Source of the DNA: Rhea pennata
Lineage: Eukaryota > Chordata > Aves > Rheiformes > Rheidae
NCBI RefSeq assembly: GCF_028389875.1
Contig: NC_084663.1
Span: 212,567,876-212,631,875 of the forward strand
Reading direction: 5' to 3'
DNA length: 64,000 nucleotides
Position 1 is the first letter of the stretch. Each line of letters opens with the position of its first letter. A program made the position numbers and the translations under genes. Below the pieces are notes generated by a model. That model saw only the letters and a program-made list of their open reading frames with translations. It did no database searches and had not been told where the DNA came from. This document shows positions 46,401 to 53,800 of this stretch, one piece after another.

Positions 46401-49223
46401 GTAATGGCAAGAAGGGAAGCAAAAGACGCTGCTCTGAAGCACGCAGAACGACATAGGTGTGTGCCTGTCTATATTTAAAATTTAGCTTTCTTCCTGCTGC
46501 TGAACCACTTATTTAAAACATAGCTAAGAAGGTGGCTGTGGTGTGATGTTAAGCAAAATATGCAAGTTCACTGCATAACAAAGAAATCAAATCCCCTGTT
46601 TACAATGCAGAGGAAGAAGCTGATGTCCACGTGCTTTATCCCATGTGCTGTTGTTCTGCATGGTAGGTTTGTGGCCATTCAATCTAGAGCAACTGGACTC
46701 CTGGCTCCGAGGCTAAGTACACCTTCCTGCCTTCTGTGTTCAGGCAAAAAACAAAACAACAGTGCACGTCATGTAAATCCCCAGTGCAGCTCTCATTCAG
46801 TGTTTCTTTTTCTTTATTTTTTTCCCCCCTATAGGTATTGTATCCAGATGGACAAGCACAGTTAATCCATCCTAAACCAGCCGACTTCCGAAATCCTGGT
46901 CCCGGAAGGCACAGACTGATAACTCAGGTTTACCTCTCGCACACAGCCTGGACAGGTAAGGTTCGTGATAAAATACGACGCGTTTGTGTTGCTGCCTGTT
47001 TTGAAGGTGGAGGATTGTGTCGTGCTTGATCCCAGTCTTTTGCGCAAAAGGTGTTCGCATCCGCACACAGGCTTCCTGGCATGAGGAGCCTTTAAATAGG
47101 AGGACACATGTTTAGAGTGGGGTCACCCGTTTCAGCGCAGAGCGAGACTGGCTGCTGGAGGCAGCCCTGCATCCTCGTTTAAAAGTAAGGAGTCATGGTA
47201 GACTGATCCATTCTCGTTCGTTGTTTCAGTTCTGACGGGTATCTGAGCATGGCAGAGAACCTTTGGAACTGTGTGTACTCGACAGTATAATTTCCGTGCT
47301 GATTAAAGTTTCACTCTTTTACGCCCTAAAAAACCCACCCTTTATCTCCGATGAAATATGCGACTCTGATGTTTGTGTTCAGTTGTAGTTGGCAGTCACA
47401 CTTTCCGCGTACGAAAGTGCTTTGGAAATTGGTTTGTGGGATTTCAAACAAGAAAAGCAAAGAATTTTTTTTCATGGCTCCCTTTCTCCTGTTTTTTTTT
47501 TTTTTTTTTTTTAATCCCTTTGCATTTATTCAAATGTGGGCTTTTTTTTTTCTTTTCTGTGCAGTTTATTTTTTTGGTTAATAGGAGTCAGTGGTTTATT
47601 TTTTAACCAACTTTTTTTTTTTTTAACTGCAATGTTCTCTTTCACTTAGTCATTTTTCTACAGCACTTCCATAGCACATTCATTTATCCTGCTTCCTCTG
47701 TTTTGTTTTGGAGAAGAAAAAATGATATTGTTTCTGTGGCTGGAAGTATCTGGGTTTAAAGGCTGATCTGCTGCCAGAGGGAGCAGAATCAAGTTCTTAT
47801 TTCTAGTTCTACAGTATTTGCTAGAAGGACATTTTCATTATGGTCCCAAGGGGTTCTGTTTTGGTGCCTCCCCTGGTCATTATTTTAATTAATTTAAATT
47901 TGACATTGGAACTTAAGCTTATAAAATGTGGCGATGGTACCAAGCGGGCAGTGGCTGAGAGAACCAAGTCAGAATTCGAAGTGATATCGGCAAAGTGGAG
48001 AAATCGCCTTAGTTCAAGAAAATTACTCATCGGTGACCACTAAAAAGTGTGTGTGTAGGAAGGAGAACATCCAGACCTAAAGGGTGGAGTAAGGGATGGA
48101 TGCATAGTAGAATGAACAGCTACAAATTAGAGAGTTGACAGCCTGACAAGAAGTTGGATCTTACTCAGGGAGATGTTAGCTGAACTGTGGTATAACTGTG
48201 GAAAAAGATTATTTATTGTGCTCTGTTTGGTGGTGATAGTGTTTCAGCTGGGCATACTGCTGCAGTCTGGGGCACCACGTTGTCAAGATTACATAGACAG
48301 AATTACGTAGAGAAATGCACTGAGAAGAAGAGGTTTTGGTGCTGCGGTCTGTAAGAAAACCTAAAGCAATCACGTCCTGCAGTCTAGGAGCGAAAGTTTT
48401 GACAAGGATCTTGTTCCGCTCAGAATCGTATCATATAGAGCAAAAGCTTATTTTCATTATGACCGCTGGGAGAAGAACGAGACAAAATCACCTTACGTAC
48501 TCTATGGACAGTTTTAGGAATACCTGCCTAACTACTGAGGTGGAAAAACAAGGAAAGAGGCTGTCTTGCAATGTAAAAATCTCCAACAGAAGACAATCTT
48601 TAAGTAGTCTGTGTTGAGAGTCTTAATCAGACTCCACCTAGATTTAACTTAGTCTTGCCATAAAGCTAGGGAACTAGGCCTTCTATCTTTTGACAATTAT
48701 TTTTGAAGTTTGCTAATTTTAGGTTTATCATAGCATTCTCTTTTTAAGCGGTGGCTAAGAGGGAAGAGGGGGGGAAAAAAACAGTGCTTAGTTCTACCAT
48801 ACTGAATGTAATGACCAAATTAAAGTTTTAAACTTACCTTGAAAAATTAGTTTTTCAAGACGCTTTTGGGTTCTGATCTTGTAAACCTAGAACGGTTCTG
48901 TACTTAACCTAGAATAAGTAAGCTAAAATCTTGACCAATTTTGAACTGCAGTGAGTTATTTTGTTCAGCATCGCTTCTTCACTGTGTGATGATCGTTGTT
49001 TGGGTTATTCTTTTTTCTTTTCTCTTCAGAGCCGTGTCAGATTGAAGTGAGGTTACTGCTGGCCTACAATTCCAGTAGGAGCAAGGCATCTGCTAAAATT
49101 CCCAAATGCACCTGGAGCGACAGCACGGAGGCTCTCCCGCTGTCTGAGAATGGCATAGAGGGAACCATACCGTTCAGCAAACCCGTCAAAGTCTATATAA
49201 TGCCCAAACCTGCCAGGCGGTGA
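16366..49223 (+). CDS. INTS4: INTS4, Integrator complex subunit 4
   Basis: INTS4 is a scaffold of the Integrator cleavage module. It holds the INTS9-INTS11 endonuclease that processes snRNA 3' ends and terminates paused RNA polymerase II transcripts in the nucleus. I join 23 coding exons: 16366-16419, 16787-16981, 18270-18387, 19043-19149, 19711-19896, 21775-21825, 22466-22554, 22811-22931, 23401-23472, 24532-24706, 26851-27056, 29715-29857, 30930-31045, 33178-33311, 34047-34204, 37109-37202, 38915-38995, 42374-42504, 43565-43624, 45518-45677, 45975-46118, 46835-46955, 49030-49223. All junctions are GT-AG and in phase, giving 2,910 nt and 969 aa (human 963). The N terminus is [22 protein letters not shown]-like helical repeats fill about residues 60-430, including the highly conserved [20 protein letters not shown] segment across the exon 9/10 junction (residues 331-350). 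A beta-rich C-terminal region ends [13 protein letters not shown]. No frame damage is seen. The tract SRSKASA near the C terminus appears longer than in human. Confidence 0.97.
16787..16792 (+). promoter_or_regulatory. Triple NAG acceptor at INTS4 exon 2
   Basis: The acceptor reads CTGCAGCAGCAGCAT, offering three in-frame AGs. Exon 2 could begin at 16787 (QQHEDL), 16790 (QHEDL) or 16793 (HEDL). Comparison with the human protein length at this spot favours 16790, while scanning from the polypyrimidine tract favours 16787. The annotated start of exon 2 is therefore uncertain by up to two glutamines. Confidence 0.7.
16982..18269 (+). other. INTS4 intron 2
   Basis: AT-rich intron with no recognisable repeat or gene. 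The acceptor is TTTCATCCCAG before GAGAATGATG. Confidence 0.7.
18635..18935 (+). mobile_element. Old CR1 fragment in INTS4 intron 3
   Basis: Degraded CR1 ORF2 3' region. The blocks ACTGGGCTGTATTAACAGGA, AGACCACATCTGAGATGCTG, GGGCTCCTCATTACAGGAGA and GGAGATG..TGATAAGG follow the order of the CR1 segment that reads 'gtgagacctcacctggagtactg...cagttctgggg...'. There are many substitutions and indels and no tail, so it is an ancient copy. Confidence 0.75.
19897..21774 (+). other. INTS4 intron 5
   Basis: An AT-rich intron whose only unusual structure is the 54-bp palindrome at 20579-20632. I recognise no transposon around that palindrome. Confidence 0.6.
20579..20632. repeat. Near-perfect 54-bp palindrome
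   Basis: The 19-base left arm (20579-20597, AATGTTATTAAACATTAAT) is an exact inverted copy of the right arm (20614-20632). The 16-base centre (GTAGGACATATCCTAT) is itself nearly self-complementary. The whole element could extrude as a cruciform or be transcribed as a hairpin within INTS4 pre-mRNA. Confidence 0.9.
22932..23400 (+). other. INTS4 intron 8
   Basis: A short intron with T-rich tracts. The acceptor is a long TTCTTCTTCTTTTTTTTTCTTTAG pyrimidine stretch. Nothing else is recognised. Confidence 0.6.
23833..23870. repeat. 16-bp tandem repeat, 2.4 copies
   Basis: AGAGACATAGGTAGCT occurs twice back to back (23833-23848 and 23849-23864), then AGAGAC. It is a local duplication inside intron 9. 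Confidence 0.9.
24707..26850 (+). other. INTS4 intron 10
   Basis: A 2.1-kb intron with a T/G homopolymer-rich block near 24800-24845. No gene or well-preserved transposon is recognised. Confidence 0.6.
28814..28902. repeat. 89-bp AT-rich palindrome in a TA microsatellite
   Basis: A left arm of 21 bases (28814-28834, ACAAGGAAGTATAATTCTTTT) is an exact inverted match to 28882-28902. The 47-base centre is (TA)n with an internal ATATATGTATATAT / AATATATACATATAT mirror. More TA/TG microsatellite follows to about 28950, ending in another small hairpin (AAAACTAC-AAT-GTAGTTTT, 28949-28967). The minus-strand open frame 28771-29055 is simply the microsatellite translated. Confidence 0.9.
31441..31477. 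repeat. T37 homopolymer
   Basis: Thirty-seven consecutive T in INTS4 intron 13, beginning about 400 bases after exon 13. It could be the poly-A end of an element inserted on the minus strand, but no element body is recognised next to it. The length is likely to be polymorphic or subject to sequencing error. Confidence 0.9.
32160..32735. repeat. Simple-repeat patches in INTS4 intron 13
   Basis: A (TTTTA)n-like patch at 32166-32200 and a (GTTT)n patch at about 32692-32735. Otherwise this part of the intron is unremarkable. Confidence 0.6.
34205..37108 (+). other. INTS4 intron 15
   Basis: A 2.9-kb intron. A weak CR1-tail-like word (AGAATCATAGATTCTG, near 36652) stands alone and is not enough to call an element. 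A run of T precedes the acceptor (TTTTCACTTGCTTCAG). Confidence 0.55.
37203..38914 (+). other. INTS4 intron 16
   Basis: It begins with a weak donor (AAG|GTTTGG). It holds a short (TA)n hairpin near 38168-38182 and no recognised transposon or gene. Confidence 0.6.
39480..40551 (-). mobile_element. tRNA-Pro/CR1 chimeric retroelement
   Basis: Read on the minus strand, the unit has a 6-base leader, a 72-base tRNA-Pro-like sequence (40544-40473), a linker of about 6 bases, and then a CR1 from the reverse-transcriptase core ([15 protein letters not shown], near 40450) to a CR1 tail (AATTCTATGATTC, near 39480). The same 8 bases, AGATCAAA, lie just outside both ends (39472-39479 and 40552-40559). 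The duplication therefore encloses tRNA plus CR1, which suggests a single chimeric RNA was reverse-transcribed and inserted. The RT part is degraded: the frame shifts repeatedly, and the FADD motif is changed to LADD with S before it. It lies antisense in INTS4 intron 17. Confidence 0.8.
40473..40544 (-). pseudogene. tRNA-Pro(AGG)-like pseudogene, 5' part of the chimera
   Basis: It is 72 bases long, as for tRNA-Pro. The seven-base acceptor stem is perfect (GGCTCGT with ACGAGCC). The A box TGGTCTAGGGG is intact. The anticodon loop TTAGGCT carries AGG, with one C-A mismatch in its stem. The T loop TTCAAAT is intact, but the T stem has lost two pairs and gained a G-T pair. No CCA follows the 3' end, and 6 leader bases precede the 5' end, so it resembles a tRNA gene or precursor rather than a mature tRNA. 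It is probably not functional. Confidence 0.8.
40780..41345 (+). mobile_element. Old CR1 fragment interrupted by a younger CR1
   Basis: The two halves translate in pieces like the CR1 ORF2 region around the start of the RT domain. The left half (about 40780-40947) includes TGGCAACTGGACAAGGTTCA and ends near 'FQKS'. The right half (41115-41345) continues 'EKE..ENYRLAG' and then '[20 protein letters not shown]'-like remnants of the 'GFTKGKSCLTNL' block. It has many stops. The two halves are continuous once the inserted copy at 40948-41114 is ignored. Confidence 0.7.
40948..41114 (+). mobile_element. Short 3' CR1 insertion with 9-bp target-site duplication
   Basis: A 167-base CR1 3' end, from the last ORF2 codons (AGGTTGCCCAGAGAGGTTGT) through the 3' UTR (GATGATCTCCAGAGGTCCCT) to the tail (CATTCTGTGATCCT). 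GTGAGAAGG flanks it exactly at 40939-40947 and 41115-41123. It sits inside the older CR1 at 40780-41345 and so dates after it. Confidence 0.9.
42505..43564 (+). other. INTS4 intron 18
   Basis: An AT-rich intron with a T13-C patch near 42577. No gene or element is recognised. Confidence 0.6.
43625..45517 (+). other. INTS4 intron 19
   Basis: A 1.9-kb intron. The block near 44655-44695 (GGGGCAGTGGTGGATTCCAC) vaguely resembles a CR1/L3 3' region but is too short to call. Confidence 0.5.
47830..48610 (+). mobile_element. Ancient CR1-type LINE fragment in INTS4 intron 22
   Basis: The open frame 47840-48043 reads [20 protein letters not shown] and then CGDGTKR. This corresponds to the RT core '[16 protein letters not shown]' and the 'ADDTK' region of CR1-like LINEs, with the catalytic aspartates lost. 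Further 3', GCTGCAGTCTGGGGCACCAC (48258) matches the 'cagttctggggccccc' block. The 3' boundary is uncertain. Divergence is high, so this is a very old insertion. Confidence 0.65.
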
Positions 49224-50760
49224 GCAGTCCGTCACTGAAAGACACCTATTTACGTGATTCTTGGGTTACATGAGAACAATTTACATTCCAAGGTAGTGAA
49301 CCAAGCCAACACAGTGTTACACTTGCACAAAAAGAGGTAAACCGTGATAAAACGGCTACTGAAGAACAAACGGTCTTCGCTGTTACAAAGAAGGTCGATC
49401 AATACGGGAGTTATTCGAACGGTTTCAAGGAATTGCGGACGTTCCCATATCGAATCAACAAAATCAAGGCAACTCTCGGTCAACGTTCCAGTGACTATTT
49501 CATTGGGCCAAACACTGCAGTTTTCACCTAACAAAAGTTTCTCTTCAAGGCCTTTAGGTTTCTTACTCAAGGTATTTACTGTGTAAATACTTAGGAATTT
49601 AAATCCATGTTATTTTACAACACTGAAATGAAATTAAGGGTTGGTTTCTCTTTCTGAATGTCTGAAACTTTTATTTGTGCATTGGTATCTAAATCCTTAG
49701 CAAAAAAAAAATTTCTAAAGTGCTGTTGTCCTTGTGTAGGAACTGCATCTCCAGGTGATATTACCAGTTGCCATAGGCTCAGTCCTGAGGTTCTTCACAT
49801 CCTGTACGGCCGTATTGAAGTTAGTGGTTTTGGGGAGGGCGTAGATTGTTAATGTTGCAGGGCTGAGGGAGGAGGCACACGCTGGCTCACACAGCAGAAC
49901 TTCAGTTAGCAGGACGTGGAGTTTAACTGAGTAGTAGCAATGCAACGCTATGTTACTTTTCTTTTTTTTTTCCTGAGGTGGAGTCATACATCTTTACCTT
50001 TGCATTATAACTCCCCTTTCCAGTTGCATATTTTGTTTGCCTTTAGGAACCATGTGATTGAATAGCACAGGCTGAAAAAAATACTAATCTTACTCCATTT
50101 AAGTTTTACAGAATTTGTTTCTGTGTGTTGATCTTTCTCCTGGACTGATCATGCTGAGATTAGAAAGTCCGTTTAGCTTTTCGTTTCTGCAACAGTTTTG
50201 GCAGTCAAACCTTTTCTGATCTGCTTGAAGTAGCTGAACACACTCTCAATTAAGCAGCAGTAAGTCAACGTGTCAGTGTTTCTCTAAGCAGGTGAGCTAA
50301 GAGGGACAGGAAGCCCTTTCCCAACGGGACGGGCACAGCTGCAGATCTGCAGTTGAGGACCAAAATAACTGGTCCAGTAGAACATCTGCGCCCCCTTCTC
50401 GTACCGCACTCTGCTCCTGGAGGGCTTGTTCTTGCTGGAAAAGTGATGCTCACGGCTGCCTTCTTGAAAAATGCCCGTTCATCACCCCCAAGTGCAAGAC
50501 TATGTTTCAAAGGACTAAGGAACCTCCTATGATTCTTATCCTTTGATAGGATTTGCCAGGAGCACTTGAAGTGTGAAACTTGCTAGTACAGCAGCCGAAT
50601 GTTACCTGTGTTTTATTAAATTAATTGCCAAAAAAAAACAGTATATGTAGCAGGTAAACAAAGTAGTAAAGAAATACCTTCCAGTTGTAAAAAGATTAGT
50701 TTAATTACTTATGCAAAAGCCTTTATATGGTTTCCTACAATAAAATTGGAAAACTCCTAA
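49224..50760 (+). other. INTS4 3' UTR (probable)
   Basis: From the stop to just past the AATAAA at 50739. A CpG-dense segment with about 45 percent GC lies at about 49340-49480. Open frames here (49344-49586 + and 49250-49570 -) overlap on opposite strands and are unrecognised. The extent is inferred from the signal, not from transcripts. Confidence 0.45.
50739..50744 (+). terminator. Candidate INTS4 polyadenylation signal
   Basis: AATAAA with a GT-rich element 17-31 bases downstream (CCTGTTTTGTGTTACTG). It is the first good hexamer/downstream-element pair after the INTS4 stop codon. An ATTAAA about 120 bases earlier is an alternative. Confidence 0.5.
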
Positions 50761-51119
50761 CCTGTTTTGTGTTACTGTAAGCATGAACATGTGGGTCTGT
50801 GCTAATAAGAATTTTTTTTTTTTAATTTCTTCTATTTTAGCGCTGACGAGTTGTGGTCCCAAGGCCAACTCTATAACCATTCAGTTGCTTTAGGTGTTCA
50901 TGTATTAAAAGTCCCGACTTTTAGAGACTGTATTTTTTATTTCAGCTTTAGGGCACTGGTTTGTAAGCCTGCTGCACAGCTGAGTTGTTACCATCTGACT
51001 TCTTTTTGGCATCCTCAGCGGAGTTCCTGCGGGACACGGGCAGATGTGCAACTCTGATTACGAAGCAGTGTCCTGGGCAGGTACTCGATGAGTTGAGCTA
51101 TCACCACACACCTCAGTTT

Positions 51120-51320
51120 TCCACTTCCCCAGCGTCTGAGCGGTTTGTCGTCCCCGTAAAGACCTCTAAGCAGGATCGGGTCCGCGTGCGCGCAGCCGCA
51201 ACCGGTGCTGTGGTCGGCAGAGCAGAGAGCGGGGGCCGAGCGGCGCTGATGGGCGGCACGATGAAGCGTTCGCACCGCTCCCTCTCCCGTGGGTGAACGC
51301 TCCCCGTCCCTGCAGTGACC
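51120..51320. promoter_or_regulatory. Orphan CpG island downstream of INTS4
   Basis: By eye about 27 CpG dinucleotides fall within some 190 bases, with GC near 64 percent, an observed/expected ratio above 1. The core is about 51175-51300 (TCCGCGTGCGCGCAGCCGCA). It lies about 400 bases past the proposed INTS4 polyadenylation site and 5.9 kb from the 3' end of the convergent AAMDC coding region, so neither gene starts here. Open frames on both strands follow from the GC content and are not recognisable. Confidence 0.7.
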
Positions 51321-51329
51321 GGCTCGCTG

Positions 51330-52450
51330 GCGTAAGCTCTGCTTTCCGTCAAGGTAGCCTGGTTGTCCTGTGGGTATCAAATTACAAGTTATTACTCGGT
51401 TCGGGGTCACAGGTGACCAACGTGCTACTACGTTTTGAACGTTTTCTCATTTACAGTATCAAAATCTCAGCCTCTTTATTTATTTATTTTTCTCCCGAGC
51501 ACTAGGGCAAATTTCTGCTCCTTTGCTCCCCTGCGCTGTGTCTGAGCTCCTTTTCACGTAACGTACAAGGCGGAGATCACTCTCCTGTATTGTTGCCAAC
51601 TGAAAATCAAATACTGAAAAAATACGGAAAAGTTCTTAATCTGTAATTTCAGGTGCCTAAAATCACTTGAAAATTTAAAGCCAATAAGGATGCTTTCAGT
51701 CTTGTACCAAGGGTATGTGAGAGTTGCCTTTTCTTCTTAATCTTGTCCTGATTTTTTTTTCCTTCTGATTCCTGGTTTGACTCTCAGAATTCAGCGGCTT
51801 TCCTTTCTTCCTTAGGTCTCGCCTATTCAAGCAGGATGACTAAATCATCCTCATTTTGGCCAAACTGAAGAAAATGTTCTGTAATGCTGGATGATTATTT
51901 TAAAATTCAGTGCTGAATGCTGGGTTTTTTTCTGTTGTGCTCCTTCCAAGATTCACATTTGCCCTTGTTTTTTTTCCTGCTGTGTAGATAAGCAGACTTG
52001 TAAACATTCCTTATACGTGGTGTTGCAGCAGCTCTTTGTGCCTTGTTCTTCTCACTTCAGCTAAGATTTTAGTTTGCTGCTGTTCTCTTGCTATTTTCTG
52101 CCCTCTTTTTGTTGAATATGTGACTCTATACTTGTGAGGGTTTCTTATTTATTTATTTTGAATCTGTGATTCTTTTCAAAGTATTTTTACTTCTAAGGGC
52201 ATTCTTCACATCAAATCTTAACATACAGGAAATCTGAAAGGTATTTTTTTTAGAAGATAAGTAATGTGAGGTTTTATCTTAAGTCTATTTATTGACTTTT
52301 TTTTTCCTCCATCCATGTTTAAGACATCTAGGTTTTTCTTCGCTCGAGAATTCTGGAGTTTATTCAGAGATGTAGTTCAGAATCTTTTATCTCTAATGAA
52401 GGAGGAACATAGGACTTCAGATCACAGTCATCCAAATGCTGGCAGATTCG
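51330..52450. other. INTS4-AAMDC intergenic, AT-rich
   Basis: T-rich sequence between the CpG island and the CR1. Nothing is recognised. Confidence 0.5.
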
Positions 52451-52451
52451 G

Positions 52452-53800
52452 TTCTACCAGACGTCACCTCCATCCCTGGAAGGGTGATGGAACAGCTCAT
52501 CCTGGGTATCATCTCTAAGCATATGGAGGAAAAGAAGGTGATCAGGAGTAGCCAAGATGGACTCACCAAGGGGAAATCCTGCTTAACCAACCTGATAGCC
52601 TTCTAGGATGGAATGACTGGCTGGGCAGGTGAGGGGAGAGCAGTGGACGTTGTGTACCTTGACTTCAGCAAGGCTTTTGACACTGTCTCCCATAGCATCC
52701 TCCTAGAGAAGCTCAGGAAGTGTGGGTTAGACGAGTGGACAGTGAGGTGGATTGAGAACTGGCTGAAAGGCAGAGCTCAGAGGGTCGTCGTCAGTGGCGT
52801 GGAGTCTAGTTGGAGGCCTGTGGCTAGTGGTGTCCCCCAGGGCTCAGCCCTGGGTCCCATCCTGTTCTACTTCTTTATCAATGACCTCAATGAGGGGACA
52901 GAGTGCCTCCTCAGCAGGTTTGCTGATGATCCCAAGCTGGGAGGAGTGGCTAATACACCAGAGGGCTGTGCTGCCATTCAGAGGGACCTGGCCAGGCTGG
53001 AGAGCTGGGCGGAGAGGAACCTCCTGAGGTTCAACAGGAGCAAGTGCAGTCTCCTGCACCTAGGGAGAAATAACCCTGGGCACCAGTCCAAGCTGGGGTC
53101 TGCCCTTGTGGAGAGCAGCTCTGCAGAGAAGGACCTGGGAGTGCTGGTGGATGACAAGTTGGCCATGAGCCAGCAATGTGCCCTTGTGGCCAAGAAGACC
53201 AATGGCCTCCTGGGGTGCATTGGGAAGAGTGTTGGCAGCAGGTGGAGGGAGGTGATCCTGCCCCTCTCCTCAGCCCTGGGGAGGCCTCATCTCGAGTCCT
53301 GCATCCAGTTCTGGGCTCTCCAGGACAAGACACACATGGAGCTACTGGAGAGAGTCCAGCACAGGGCTACAAAGATGCTCAGAGGGCTGGAGCACCTGCC
53401 CTGTGAGGAACGGCTGCGAGAGCTGGGCCTGTTCAGCGTGGGGAAGAGAAGCCTGAGGGGGGATCTGATCAATGTGTACAAGTACCTGAAGGGAGGGTGT
53501 CAAGGGGATGGGGACAAACTCTTTTCAGTTGTCCCATGCGAAAGGACAAGAGGCGATGGGCAGAAACTGAAGCACAGGAAGTTCTGCCTGACCGTGAGGG
53601 GGAATTTCTTCCCTGTGAGAGTGATGGAGCCCTGGACCAGGTTGCCCAGAGAGGTTGTGGAGTCTCCTTGTCTGGAGATCTTCAAGGCCTGCCTGGATGC
53701 AACCCTGTCTACCCTGCTGTAGGTGACCCTGCTGAGCAGGGAGGTTGGACTAGACGATCTCCAGAGGCCCTTCTGACCTCAACCATTCTAAGATTCTAGG
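52452..53800 (+). mobile_element. CR1 LINE with long reverse-transcriptase ORF
   Basis: It begins near the N-terminal part of the RT domain (DVTSIPGRVMEQLIL) and runs to the CR1 3' UTR and tail (CATTCTAAGATTCTA). One stop (near 52605, 'IAF*DGMTGW') separates it from a 369-codon open frame at 52613-53722. That frame keeps the RT motifs VYLDFSKAFDTVSH, SGVPQGSALGPILFYFFIND and the catalytic FADD (about 52917-52928), then the CR1 C-terminal region to LDATLSTLL*. The endonuclease domain and 5' half are missing, so it cannot move on its own. It lies in the INTS4-AAMDC spacer. No clear target-site duplication was found. Confidence 0.95.

Noticed and set aside
52613-53722. 369-codon plus-strand frame as a possible host gene
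   Set aside because: It is CR1 reverse transcriptase, with FADD and LDFSKAFDT motifs, followed by a CR1 tail.
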